Below, in pieces: positions 61,901 through 64,000 of a stretch of 64,000 bases of DNA. The stretch's first letter is position 1, and each line of letters starts with the position of its first letter. Source of the DNA: Galbula dea (lineage: Eukaryota; Chordata; Aves; Piciformes; Galbulidae); assembly GCA_013399015.1 (NCBI GenBank), contig VWZX01010273.1, positions 7,639,385 to 7,703,384 on the forward strand, in the 5' to 3' direction. The position numbers and the translations under genes are program-made. Under the pieces are notes generated by a model. That model was not told the origin of the DNA. It made no database searches and saw only the letters and a list, made by a program, of their open reading frames with translations.

Positions 61901-62005
61901 GTCTGATATTGTCTATCTGCAGGATGATGTCAGTGAAGTCTGGCATGTCCAGGGAAATCCTCCTCAGGTCAGTCCTTCTAGCCAGCAGCAGGACTTCTTC
62001 TGCAC
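4687..62005 (-). CDS. LRP5: LRP5, Wnt co-receptor: exons 6-23 of a split gene (5' part outside window)
   Basis: LRP5 is a single-pass plasma-membrane receptor that, with Frizzled, binds Wnt ligands; its phosphorylated tail then recruits Axin and stabilises beta-catenin. Eighteen exons with consensus splice sites join into one open frame of 3839 bp (1278 residues here; I recall about 1615 for whole human LRP5). Visible domain order: beta-propeller 2 (YWTD blades), EGF2, propeller 3, EGF3, propeller 4, EGF4, three LDLR class A repeats, transmembrane helix, and a Ser/Pro-rich tail with five PPP(S/T)P-type motifs. LRP6 is excluded because its tail (NYESCPPSPYTERSYSHH as I recall it) differs from the SCPPSPATERSYFHL seen here. 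Exon sizes such as 397, 172, 217, 290, 227, 185 and 324 bp agree with human LRP5 as remembered. Signal peptide, propeller 1 and EGF1 are missing only because the window ends. Exon numbers below follow human LRP5. Confidence 0.97.
4949..5652 (-). other. LRP5 intron 22
   Basis: 704 bp. Holds a 22-bp tandem repeat at 5282-5412; otherwise unremarkable unique DNA. Confidence 0.9.
5282..5412. repeat. Minisatellite, 22-bp unit, about six copies
   Basis: Successive TAGCA landmarks fall at 5286, 5308, 5330, 5352, 5374 and 5396, a strict 22-bp period. The unit resembles ttagcaatataacctccatc plus two bases. Copies differ at one to four positions, the central ones being most alike. It lies in intron 22 and has no coding content. 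Confidence 0.9.
5653..5750 (-). CDS. LRP5: LRP5 exon 22: first PPPSP phosphorylation motif
   Basis: 98 bp, acceptor tcctag|ATC, donor TACAG|gtacag. Encodes ILNPPPSPATDRSLYNAEMF followed by YSSNIPSTTRSYR. NPPPSPATDRS is the first of the five tail motifs that GSK3 and CK1 phosphorylate to create Axin docking and GSK3-inhibiting sites. It ends with AG of an Arg codon completed by G of exon 23. The donor and acceptor are the least standard of the 3' exons, but frame and homology fix both. Confidence 0.95.
5751..7280 (-). other. LRP5 intron 21
   Basis: 1530 bp of unique-looking DNA. A stretch at about 7078-7106 (ctggtggaaaaggacctggg) vaguely resembles CR1 internal sequence but is too short to call. 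Nothing else seen. Confidence 0.85.
7281..7420 (-). CDS. LRP5: LRP5 exon 21: cytoplasmic tail, Ser-rich segment
   Basis: 140 bp, acceptor cctcag|GC, donor CCACAG|gtaggt. Encodes ISCGKSMISSMSLMGGSSGA, then [20 protein letters not shown] and ATFYPQ. The poly-Ser run and SMISSMSLMGG are conserved LRP5/6 tail features lying upstream of the PPPSP motifs. It ends at a codon boundary. The second-last residue before ILNPPPSP is PQ where I recall PP in human LRP5, a minor change. Confidence 0.96.
7421..8216 (-). other. LRP5 intron 20
   Basis: 796 bp. Only short A runs near 7724 and 7853; no repeat or conserved element recognised. Confidence 0.85.
8217..8453 (-). CDS. LRP5: LRP5 exon 20: stalk, transmembrane helix, juxtamembrane tail
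   Basis: 237 bp, acceptor tttccag|AA, donor ACTG|gtaagg. After a short polar stalk (KTKPASDESQPHSS) comes the hydrophobic segment AIGPVIGIILSLFVMGGMYF. It is followed by the cytoplasmic stop-transfer and juxtamembrane part VCQRVVCQRYTGPN, with cysteines of the kind palmitoylated in LRP6 (family knowledge). Then PHEYVSGTPHVPLNFIAPG and SSQHGTFTG. This one symmetric exon holds the whole membrane anchor, so skipping it would keep the frame but remove membrane insertion. Confidence 0.97.
8454..11068 (-). other. LRP5 intron 19
   Basis: 2615 bp. A short (TA)n run at about 9250-9263 is the only structured element seen. No gene-like content on either strand. Confidence 0.85.
11069..11179 (-). CDS. 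LRP5: LRP5 exon 19: LDLR class A repeat 3
   Basis: 111 bp, acceptor ctgtgcag|CA, donor TGTG|gtgaga. Encodes ICLPNQFRCASGQCILLKQQ followed by CDSFPDCIDGSDELMC. It has six cysteines and the CIDGSDE calcium motif. It is a symmetric 1-1 phase exon carrying exactly one repeat. It is the last extracellular module before the stalk and membrane segment encoded by exon 20. Confidence 0.96.
11180..12110 (-). other. LRP5 intron 18
   Basis: 931 bp, between the exons for LDLR class A repeats 2 and 3. About a quarter is a retroviral LTR remnant (11450-11699) lying antisense to LRP5. Confidence 0.85.
11450..11699 (+). mobile_element. Solo LTR remnant of an avian endogenous retrovirus
   Basis: Plus-strand block with the layout of an avian ERV LTR 3' half: an A+T-rich part, an ATTAAA-type poly(A) signal near 11566 (tttcaattaaagctggttta), the pyrimidine-rich 'cccagcccataaatctctct' region, then 'cctgacccttgacacaacca' ending in CA. 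No internal viral coding sequence is attached, so it is a solo or partial LTR. The 5' limit is uncertain. The family (ERVK or ERVL) cannot be fixed by eye. Confidence 0.6.
12111..12347 (-). CDS. LRP5: LRP5 exon 18: LDLR class A repeats 1 and 2
   Basis: 237 bp, acceptor ttctccag|AA, donor GATA|gtaaga. Encodes PPTCSPDQFTCATGEIDC, IPMAWRCDGFPECDDQSDED, SCPICSAAQFQCEKGQCID and LRCNGEIDCQDKSDEADCD. Each repeat has six cysteines and the calcium-binding acidic signature (DDQSDE, CQDKSDE). These repeats sit next to the membrane and help orient the ectodomain. Symmetric 1-1 phase exon. Confidence 0.97.
12348..15057 (-). other. LRP5 intron 17
   Basis: 2710 bp of unique-looking, moderately A+T-rich DNA. 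No repeat, RNA gene or second gene recognised. Confidence 0.8.
15058..15183 (-). CDS. LRP5: LRP5 exon 17: EGF4
   Basis: 126 bp, acceptor ttctccag|CT, donor GGAG|gtgagt. Encodes the fourth EGF module: SLHPCSRDNGGCSHICIAKG, DGTPRCSCPEHLVLLQNLL, TCG. All six EGF cysteines are present. This module links propeller 4 to the LDLR class A repeats. It is a symmetric 1-1 phase exon of 42 codons, the classic layout of EGF exons in LDL-receptor family genes. Confidence 0.96.
15184..16888 (-). other. LRP5 intron 16
   Basis: 1705 bp. Nothing recognisable apart from short simple stretches. Confidence 0.8.
16889..17098 (-). CDS. LRP5: LRP5 exon 16: end of beta-propeller 4
   Basis: 210 bp, acceptor gatctag|GC, donor TTCT|gtgagt. 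Encodes ANRVTLEDSNILQPMGLTVL, GNHLYWIDRQQQMIERVEK and RIQGRIAHLTGIHAVEELD, ending MEEFS. LYWIDRQQQMIERVEK is characteristic of LRP5/6. Both exon ends fall after the first codon base, so the exon is a symmetric in-frame unit. The acceptor has a poor pyrimidine tract (tgtgcttctgttgatctag). Confidence 0.95.
17099..18849 (-). other. LRP5 intron 15
   Basis: 1751 bp. Holds an old CR1 tail on the plus strand at 17210-17313; the remainder is unique-looking. Confidence 0.85.
17210..17313 (+). mobile_element. CR1 LINE, old degenerate 3' tail
   Basis: The plus strand reads like a diverged CR1 3' end: 'gatgatcctcctgggtctct', 'tccaactcaggactttctgt', 'gatatg'. It is antisense to LRP5 and more diverged than the other CR1 copies, so probably an older subfamily. 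Confidence 0.7.
18850..19040 (-). CDS. LRP5: LRP5 exon 15: beta-propeller 4
   Basis: 191 bp, acceptor cttctcag|G, donor TCAG|gtatgt. Encodes YMYFTNMQERAPKIERAALD, GTEREVLFTTGLVRPVALV and KLFWVDADLKRIESCDLSG. The blade motifs have YFTN and FWVD in place of the classic YWTD, as in the family's fourth propeller. It starts in the third base of a Gly codon and ends after the first base of another Gly codon, completed by exon 16. Confidence 0.96.
19041..20964 (-). other. LRP5 intron 14
   Basis: 1924 bp. T-rich tracts near 19688 and 20579 only. No mobile element recognised. Confidence 0.8.
20965..21176 (-). CDS. LRP5: LRP5 exon 14: beta-propeller 4
   Basis: 212 bp, acceptor gtcttgcag|CCT, donor CGAGG|gtgagc. 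Encodes PFTVMSTPSQSQNPEKQPHD, LSIDIYSHTMYWTCEATNSV, RLTGESIGMVLRGEHDKPR and AIVVNAERG. The MYWTCEATN blade and the basic KPRAIVV stretch are typical of LRP5/6 propeller 4. The first 14 residues are the least conserved part. The acceptor immediately follows the 3' end of a CR1 element inserted in intron 13, so the splice signal upstream of this exon is mostly repeat-derived. Confidence 0.95.
21188..21745 (-). mobile_element. CR1 LINE, 3' part with decayed reverse transcriptase C-terminus
   Basis: About 560 bp. The minus-strand reading shows remains of the CR1 ORF2 C-terminus: LKGIQRRATRLVRGLEKKSY, LRELGLVSLRKRRLRGDL and GLKLHQGRFRLDSRKIFF. The usual CR1 3' UTR follows, ending in ATTCTGTG at 21195-21188. 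It is 5' truncated and not functional. The element has the same orientation as LRP5, and its 3' end lies 9 nt from the AG of the exon 14 acceptor. Confidence 0.93.
22312..22348. repeat. Perfect 11-bp inverted repeat, 15-bp loop
   Basis: AAGGTCTTTAA at 22312-22322 is the exact reverse complement of TTAAAGACCTT at 22338-22348. It sits within a cluster of aggtctt/aagacct words (22303-22370) that also gives imperfect direct repeats. It could fold as a hairpin in the intron 13 transcript; function unknown. Confidence 0.8.
23955..24063 (-). mobile_element. CR1 LINE, 3' tail fragment
   Basis: About 110 bp of the same subfamily as the copies at 21188 and 36717 (plus strand: cagaatcattcaggttggaa, gtccaaccatcaacctagca, ccatggccctaaggaccaca). 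It lies 137 bp downstream of exon 13 in intron 13 and is in the sense orientation. Confidence 0.92.
24194..24199 (-). promoter_or_regulatory. LRP5: Non-canonical GC splice donor of intron 13
   Basis: On the transcript strand the junction reads CAG|GCAAGT, a perfect match to the GC-AG donor consensus. Protein homology (DGTQ|PFTV) places the exon end exactly here. The nearest GT, 4 nt downstream, would shift the frame. Confidence 0.88.
24200..24402 (-). CDS. LRP5: LRP5 exon 13: start of beta-propeller 4 (GC donor)
   Basis: 203 bp, acceptor ctttcag|CC. Encodes SPASFLLFSQKSAISRMIPD, SPDIILPLHGLRNVKAIDY, DKFIYWVDGRQNIIKRAKDD and GTQ. The homology ends exactly at CAG, where the intron begins with GC rather than GT (CAG|GCAAGT at 24199-24194). 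A GT-based end 4 nt further on would break the frame into exon 14, so the GC donor is the supported reading. The II in RQNIIKR is one residue more than I recall in human LRP5 and matches the spacing in LRP6. Confidence 0.94.
24403..24970 (-). other. LRP5 intron 12
   Basis: 568 bp. Nothing recognised. Confidence 0.85.
24971..25294 (-). CDS. LRP5: LRP5 exon 12: end of beta-propeller 3 and EGF3
   Basis: 324 bp, acceptor tttgcag|GA, donor AGTT|gtaagc. Encodes GQEREIIADDLPHPFGLTQY, SDYIYWTDWNLHSIERADK, TSGKNRTLIQGHLDFVMD and ILVFHSSRQDGLNDC, then the third EGF module (MQNNGHCGHLCLAIPNG, FRCGCAAHYTLDPNSRNC). The EGF core keeps six cysteines. ADDLPHPFGLTQYSDYIYW is a strong LRP5 match. The exon ends with T of a Ser codon completed by exon 13. 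Confidence 0.97.
26357..26485 (-). mobile_element. CR1 LINE, 3' tail fragment
   Basis: The plus strand reads tcatagaatcattatggttg, gaaaagacctctcagaccat, then 'gtccaactatgaacccaaca' and 'ccatgtccccagggacaaca'. It is a different subfamily from the neighbour at 26940. Sense to LRP5. Confidence 0.88.
26940..27241 (+). mobile_element. CR1 LINE, 3' fragment, antisense to LRP5
   Basis: About 300 bp. The plus strand encodes the decayed CR1 ORF2 end (EEGRFRLDMRRKFFTVRVG, RHWNRLPREAVEAPSLEALK) and a 3' UTR ending 'aactctatgatacc'. Its 26955-27027 part is complementary, gap-free, to 30511-30583 in intron 8, and most of it to 58298-58590 in intron 7. It lies about 80 bp downstream of the exon 11 donor. 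Confidence 0.93.
27321..27505 (-). CDS. LRP5: LRP5 exon 11: beta-propeller 3
   Basis: 185 bp, acceptor ctgcag|A, donor CTAG|gtaagg. Encodes YMYWTEWGGKPRIVRAYMDG, KVGRANDLTIDYADQRLYW and TDLDTSMIESSNMLG, continuing propeller 3. It starts in the third base of a Gly codon and ends after the first base of another Gly codon, completed by exon 12. An antisense CR1 fragment lies about 80 bp downstream of its donor. Confidence 0.97.
27506..27769 (-). other. LRP5 intron 10
   Basis: 264 bp, the shortest intron here. No repeats. Confidence 0.9.
27770..27996 (-). CDS. LRP5: LRP5 exon 10: beta-propeller 3
   Basis: 227 bp, acceptor ttttgcag|ACC, donor AAAGG|gtaagg. Encodes TISRAFMNGSSVEHVIEF, DYPEGMAVDWMGKNLYWAD, TNRIEVARLDG and NPRSLALDPTKG. 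These are the central blades of propeller 3, which in LRP5/6 takes part in binding Wnt3-class ligands and DKK1. The sequence is nearly identical to human LRP5 as remembered, showing strong constraint. The next intron is only 264 bp, the shortest in the window. Confidence 0.97.
27997..29999 (-). other. LRP5 intron 9
   Basis: 2003 bp. A (CA)8 run at 29469-29484 is the only feature recognised. No mobile element. Confidence 0.85.
29469..29484. repeat. (AC)8 microsatellite
   Basis: Eight uninterrupted AC units in intron 9. Likely polymorphic. Confidence 0.85.
30000..30289 (-). CDS. LRP5: LRP5 exon 9: EGF2 and first strands of beta-propeller 3
   Basis: 290 bp, acceptor ttttgaag|GC, donor AAG|gtatta (a weaker donor than its neighbours). 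The first third is the second EGF module (NSCAENNGGCSHLCFF, ARCACP, LLSDMKTC, six cysteines). It is followed by the opening of propeller 3 (EAFLVFTSRAAIHRISLE, VAIPLTGVKEASALDFDV, RIYWTDVSLK). It ends at a codon boundary before TISRAF of exon 10. A sense-oriented CR1 fragment lies 221 bp upstream of its acceptor. Confidence 0.96.
30290..31510 (-). other. LRP5 intron 8
   Basis: 1221 bp. Contains the sense-oriented CR1 fragment at 30511-30745, close to the exon 9 acceptor; otherwise unique-looking. Confidence 0.88.
30511..30745 (-). mobile_element. CR1 LINE, internal 3' fragment, sense to LRP5
   Basis: About 235 bp. The minus strand encodes remains of the ORF2 C-terminus (RLRELGLFSLEKRRLQGDLL, VAFQYLKGAARKLG). 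It lacks the normal CR1 3' tail, so the copy was cut or deleted at its 3' side. Same subfamily as 26940-27241 (opposite strand) and 58298-58838 (same strand). Confidence 0.9.
31511..31727 (-). CDS. LRP5: LRP5 exon 8: end of beta-propeller 2
   Basis: 217 bp, acceptor cccacag|GTT, donor TTTG|gtaagc. Encodes VINVDGTMRKTLLEDKLP, then IFGFTLLGDYIYWTDW, QRRSIERVHK and DQLPDLMGLKA, the closing blades of propeller 2. It ends one base into a Gly codon, completed by exon 9. It is isolated from exon 7 by the largest intron in the window but lies only 1.2 kb from exon 9. Confidence 0.96.
32855..33204 (+). mobile_element. Solo LTR remnant of an avian endogenous retrovirus
   Basis: Plus-strand block of the type common in bird genomes: 'ctgctgggtgggaggaggta', 'gtgttttaagatgtcatgtt', 'ttgcctgtgatgatagttgc', 'cctgtccttatcttgaccca', then 'ttggtgggcacttggcatcc' and an end near 'ccaccaca'. 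No internal viral coding sequence is present. Antisense to LRP5. Limits are approximate and the exact family is not assigned. Confidence 0.65.
34083..34506 (-). mobile_element. CR1 LINE, 3' fragment
   Basis: About 420 bp. The plus strand shows 'actaaactatggccctcagc', 'acctaaacctcccctggtac', 'gaggtctcccctgagcctcc'. The terminal octamer tail is missing and the copy is more diverged than 36717-37040. Confidence 0.9.
35860..36055 (+). mobile_element. CR1 LINE, 3' fragment, antisense to LRP5
   Basis: The plus strand reads 'aacaggttgcccaggaaggt', 'gtggaatctccatccttgga', and ends 'accaccctctgattctctga', the CR1 tail in coding orientation. One of only three plus-strand CR1 copies in the window. Confidence 0.85.
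36371..36381. repeat. Poly(C) run after a T run
   Basis: Eleven consecutive C directly after six T. A simple low-complexity tract. Confidence 0.8.
36717..37040 (-). mobile_element. CR1 LINE, 3' fragment
   Basis: About 320 bp, with the complete terminal sequence (cacagaatcattcaggttgg) at its left end and the 'actccaacctcctttcaggt' region at its right. Very close to 21188-21745 over the shared part, so a young copy of the same subfamily. Sense to LRP5. Confidence 0.93.
39478..39732 (-). mobile_element. CR1 LINE, 3' fragment
   Basis: About 255 bp of the same subfamily as 36717-37040 (catggccctaagtgccacat ... actcccatctcactccaacc). The last ~80 bp of the 3' tail are missing. Sense to LRP5. Confidence 0.92.
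40183..40200. repeat. (AC)9 microsatellite followed by an A run
   Basis: Nine uninterrupted AC units followed by eight A. Likely polymorphic. Confidence 0.85.
41150..41292 (-). mobile_element. CR1 LINE, older internal fragment
   Basis: The plus strand reads 'ctggggagcctgttccagtg', 'ctccaccaccctctggggga', 'ccacacctcccctggcacag', typical of an older CR1 subfamily in reverse. The long open frame that crosses it on the plus strand is CR1 antisense and not a gene. Confidence 0.8.
41600..41700 (-). mobile_element. CR1 LINE, 3' tail fragment
   Basis: The plus strand reads tcctagaactgtcagggttg, 'gaaaggaccttcaagatcag', 'ccaacccccctgcctggcag', the tail of the subfamily also seen at 58298. Its body after about 41700 is unclear. 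Confidence 0.85.
49865..51220. repeat. Cluster of poly(T) and purine tracts
   Basis: Within 1.4 kb there are T runs near 49865, 50262-50276 and 50752-50763, A-rich runs near 50421, 51037 and 51193, and the homopurine tract at 49972-50076. The DNA between the tracts looks unique. No mobile element was recognised as the source. Confidence 0.7.
49972..50076. repeat. Homopurine tract, about 105 bp
   Basis: The plus strand is A/G only except for single C or T breaks near 50010, 50047 and 50068. G-rich blocks (aggggaaggagggggaag) alternate with A-rich blocks. Such mirror-like purine runs can adopt triplex or other non-B forms (general knowledge). Confidence 0.85.
52158..52585 (-). mobile_element. 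CR1 LINE, 3' fragment
   Basis: About 430 bp with a full tail (plus strand: tcatagaatgctttgggttg ... gccttgaacactgccaggga ... cctcagcaccctctgggtaa). A different and older subfamily from the 36717 copy. Sense to LRP5. Confidence 0.92.
52682..52792 (-). mobile_element. CR1 LINE, 3' tail fragment
   Basis: The plus strand reads aatcacagaatcattaaggt, 'gtccaactatcagcctgtca', 'ccatgtccttaagtaccaca'. It lies 97 bp from the preceding CR1 and belongs to another subfamily, so a separate insertion. Sense to LRP5. Confidence 0.9.
54119..54174. repeat. Degenerate AT-rich microsatellite
   Basis: An imperfect (AT)n/(ACAT)n stretch (tacatatattaattatatgt ... acacatatacatatagatat). Confidence 0.75.
58298..58838 (-). 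mobile_element. CR1 LINE, 3' fragment with decayed ORF2 end
   Basis: About 540 bp with a complete tail (tagaatcctagaactgtcag ... cccactagagcaggttgccc). The minus strand keeps LCYEDRLGELGLFSLEKRRL and GDLLVAFQYLKGATRKLG from the ORF2 C-terminus. Same subfamily as 30511 (same strand) and 26940 (opposite strand). Sense to LRP5. Confidence 0.94.
60996..61167 (-). CDS. LRP5: LRP5 exon 7: middle of beta-propeller 2
   Basis: 172 bp, acceptor cctacag|C, donor GAG|gtgagt. Encodes YMYWTDWGESPKIECAYLDG, then LVNTSLGWPNGLALDL and KLYWGDAKTDKIE, the next blades of propeller 2. It ends at a whole codon, so exon 8 starts with GTT (V) and gives KIE-VINVDG, as in other LRP5 proteins. The preceding intron is only 441 bp, whereas the following one is 29.3 kb. 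Confidence 0.96.
61168..61608 (-). other. LRP5 intron 6
   Basis: 441 bp. No repeat or element recognised. Confidence 0.9.
61609..62005 (-). CDS. LRP5: LRP5 exon 6: first half of beta-propeller 2
   Basis: 397 bp, from acceptor ccccag|GT to donor GG|gtaagt. It begins with the last two bases of a split Gly codon (GAEEVLLLARRTD) and ends inside a Gly codon (NPVLGG|). It encodes the start of the second YWTD propeller: the strand LARRTDLRRISLD, then blades with YIYWTDDD, DGIAVDWVARNLYWTD and TDRIEVTRLNG. In the family, propellers 1-2 form the membrane-distal ectodomain half that binds a subset of Wnts and DKK1; that role is known for the family, not shown here. No key motif is missing. Confidence 0.96.
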
Positions 62006-64000
62006 CTGGGGAGTGAAACCATTCCTGCCATCATTTCCTTTGCTCGTGATGGGAACAGTTCAGTTCTGCACAGCACTGCCACTGTCACTAACATAAGAGG
62101 AGATTTCCTCAGAGTAAGGACATGAAGATTTCATTGAAATACAGACTTTTCTGAGCAGAGAATGATTCCTAAGCAGGCTCTTTACAGGAAAAATTCCCAG
62201 ATGCTCCTATTCCTTCATACATTTAAACACACAGTAAACATCTGATTTTCTACTGCAAACTAAAATTACACCTTAAGAGCCAAAGAGGAAAACCCAAATC
62301 TCACTGTGAGGGAGAGCACCTGCAAACCAGGACAGTGATCTGCAACTGCAAAGGTCCAGGAGCAAGGGACAACAGCATAGCAACTACAGCAGGAAGAAAT
62401 ACCTCATGGAATAAAGTTTTGTCTCTTGTTTCTACAGCTCTGAAATATCCCACTTGTGGGAGTCAAAATAAAACCTCCTGTTTAGTGCAAATGAAAATTC
62501 AAGCCTCAAAACTTTAAATAGAAAGGGGGATGTATCTGGCCATCCAACTGCTCTAAAAAACCAGAAGAGTTTTAACTTCTAAACTCATTTACATGATTTG
62601 AGCTCAGCTGTCTCAAAAAGCAAGCAGCACTGCAGTTGTTCAGCCACCCACAGCAGCACTCTGTTTCACAGCCATCCTAACTTCCGAATTTCTCCTGTAT
62701 TCATGTGTCTGCCATCATAACCTTAATATTCCAGTATAAATAGTGTGAAGCAGAGGAGCATCAAACACATGCCCTAGCAACTGGTGACACAGCAATTGAC
62801 AGTGTTACAGGTGTGTCTGAGACAACCAACGTGGCAAGCATCATTGCACAGGAACAGACAGATATGAATCAGAGGCATATTTGATTGGAACTGATTGCAG
62901 CTTCACCTTGGCTCACTGGGAACAAGGTCAGAGTTGAAGGTACAAGAGAAAGGAACTGGCAGTCTAAGGCCAGATTATGCCTGGAGATGCTGGCTAGACA
63001 ACAGGCTGAAAGATACTGCTAATACCCCCCCCTAAAATTCACAAATAATAACCAAAAGAGTCTTCAGTTCCTCACAGCAGCAAGAATCATAGAATCATTA
63101 GGGTTGGAAAAGGTCTGAGATCATCCAGTCCAACCATCCACCCAACACCACCATGCTCACCACTAAACCATGGCTCCAGGCACCACATCTCCATGGTTTT
63201 TGAACTCTTCCAGGGATGGTGATTCCACCTCCTCTCCTGGGCAGCCTGGGCCACTGCCTGAGAACCCTCCTGGGGAAGAAGTTCTTCCTGATATCTAATC
63301 TGAACCTCCCCTGGTGCAACTTGAAGCCAGACTCAGTTTCATCTAACCCAGCTCTATCATATATCCACCTGTGCATGGCATCACACATTCACCTGCACAC
63401 AACATCAGAGACTCTGACCAGGACAGCCAGAACCCCTGAAACCAGCAGCTCCAAAACAGCTACAACCAGGGAAGAAAACAATCCTGCTTCTGACATACTC
63501 AGCTCCTCTGGGTTTTTTGCTGCAGGCAAGCCCTACTGGAGAAATATTCCCAACTTTAGCTCTGTCCCACGAACATCCAGAGCTAAAAATGAACATGGAG
63601 AAGAAAACATTTCTCTGCTGACCTAGCAGAGTAGAAAAAAACCTCTTCACTTCAGTCAACAGCTGGGAGAGTTTATTGGGAGTTGAACTGGATGCTTCCT
63701 GGGAAATTCTTCTAATTTCTAACATACCTCAAAGTGAGACTTATAGGAAAAAGAAATAATAAAGGGAAGAGCTGCTTAGCCAATTGAAAGTTCTGGCTGC
63801 TTGGCAATTTCTGCTGTAGAGACTCTTCAAATTAAGTTGAATTATTACACAACAAGACCTTTGACAGACAATCCTTGGACATGAAAAAAGGTGTGAGCAG
63901 AGAAAACGTTACCCCAGCAGTATCTCACTATGCTCCACTCCCTCTCTGGAAAGCTGGGGACTTCTTGATGGGTCTAAAAACCCTGGCTTTTATTACAACA
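62006..64000 (-). other. LRP5 intron 5, partial
   Basis: At least 1995 bp, running off the right edge. Holds the CR1 fragment at 63085-63340. No exon 5 sequence (EGF1) was found before the edge. Confidence 0.88.
63085..63340 (-). mobile_element. CR1 LINE, 3' fragment
   Basis: About 255 bp with the terminal sequence (aatcatagaatcattagggt, caaccatccacccaacacca, tgaacctcccctggtgcaac). Same broad subfamily as 26357-26485. Sense to LRP5. Confidence 0.92.

Noticed and set aside
4687..62005. LRP6 as the identity of the gene
   Set aside because: The tail, EGF2, propeller 3 and LDLR-repeat sequences follow LRP5 (RPYLIRG, ERSYFHL, ADDLPHPFGLTQYSDYIYW), and the LRP6-specific tail segment is absent.

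Overview
The window is vertebrate nuclear DNA and almost certainly avian. It carries one gene, split into small exons by long introns. The interspersed repeats are nearly all CR1 LINE 3' fragments, recognised by the ATTCTRTG-type terminal octamer and the 'ggttggaag.gacct' tail, plus two short retroviral LTR remnants of a kind familiar from birds. The young-looking CR1 type found here recalls CR1-rich birds such as woodpeckers, but I cannot assign the species from sequence alone.

The gene is LRP5 (LDL receptor-related protein 5), the Wnt co-receptor, read on the minus strand from right to left. Eighteen exons are present, corresponding to human exons 6 to 23. They lie between 62005 (start of exon 6) and 4687 (last base of the stop codon). 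The joined coding sequence is 3839 bp: two bases completing a split codon, then 1278 codons and TGA, with no frameshift or internal stop. Exons 1-5 (signal peptide, propeller 1, EGF1) and the promoter lie beyond the right edge. LRP5 rather than LRP6 is shown by the C-terminal tail (RPYLIRGIAPPTTPCSTD, SCPPSPATERSYFHL) and by the sequences of EGF2 and propeller 3.

Layout, left to right on the plus strand: 1-4530 downstream intergenic DNA with one CR1 tail; about 4530-4686 the 3' UTR; 4687-8453 the cytoplasmic tail and transmembrane exons (23-20); 11069-15183 the LDLR class A repeats and EGF4 (19-17); 16889-24402 propeller 4 (16-13); 24971-30289 EGF3, propeller 3 and EGF2 (12-9); 31511-31727 the last part of propeller 2 (exon 8); 31728-60995 a very large intron 7 of 29.3 kb; 60996-62005 exons 7 and 6 (first part of propeller 2); 62006-64000 part of intron 5.

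The most notable points concern how the gene is processed. Intron 13 uses a GC donor (CAG|GCAAGT), and its acceptor sits 9 nt from the end of an inserted CR1, so that the likely branch point is CR1-derived. Two CR1 copies of one subfamily lie in opposite orientation in introns 8 and 11, with a gap-free 73-bp complementary core of about 95% identity. They closely flank exons 9-11, a 702-nt in-frame cassette, which is a good geometry for a circular RNA. I see no second protein gene, tRNA, rRNA, CRISPR array or undescribed gene system in the window.
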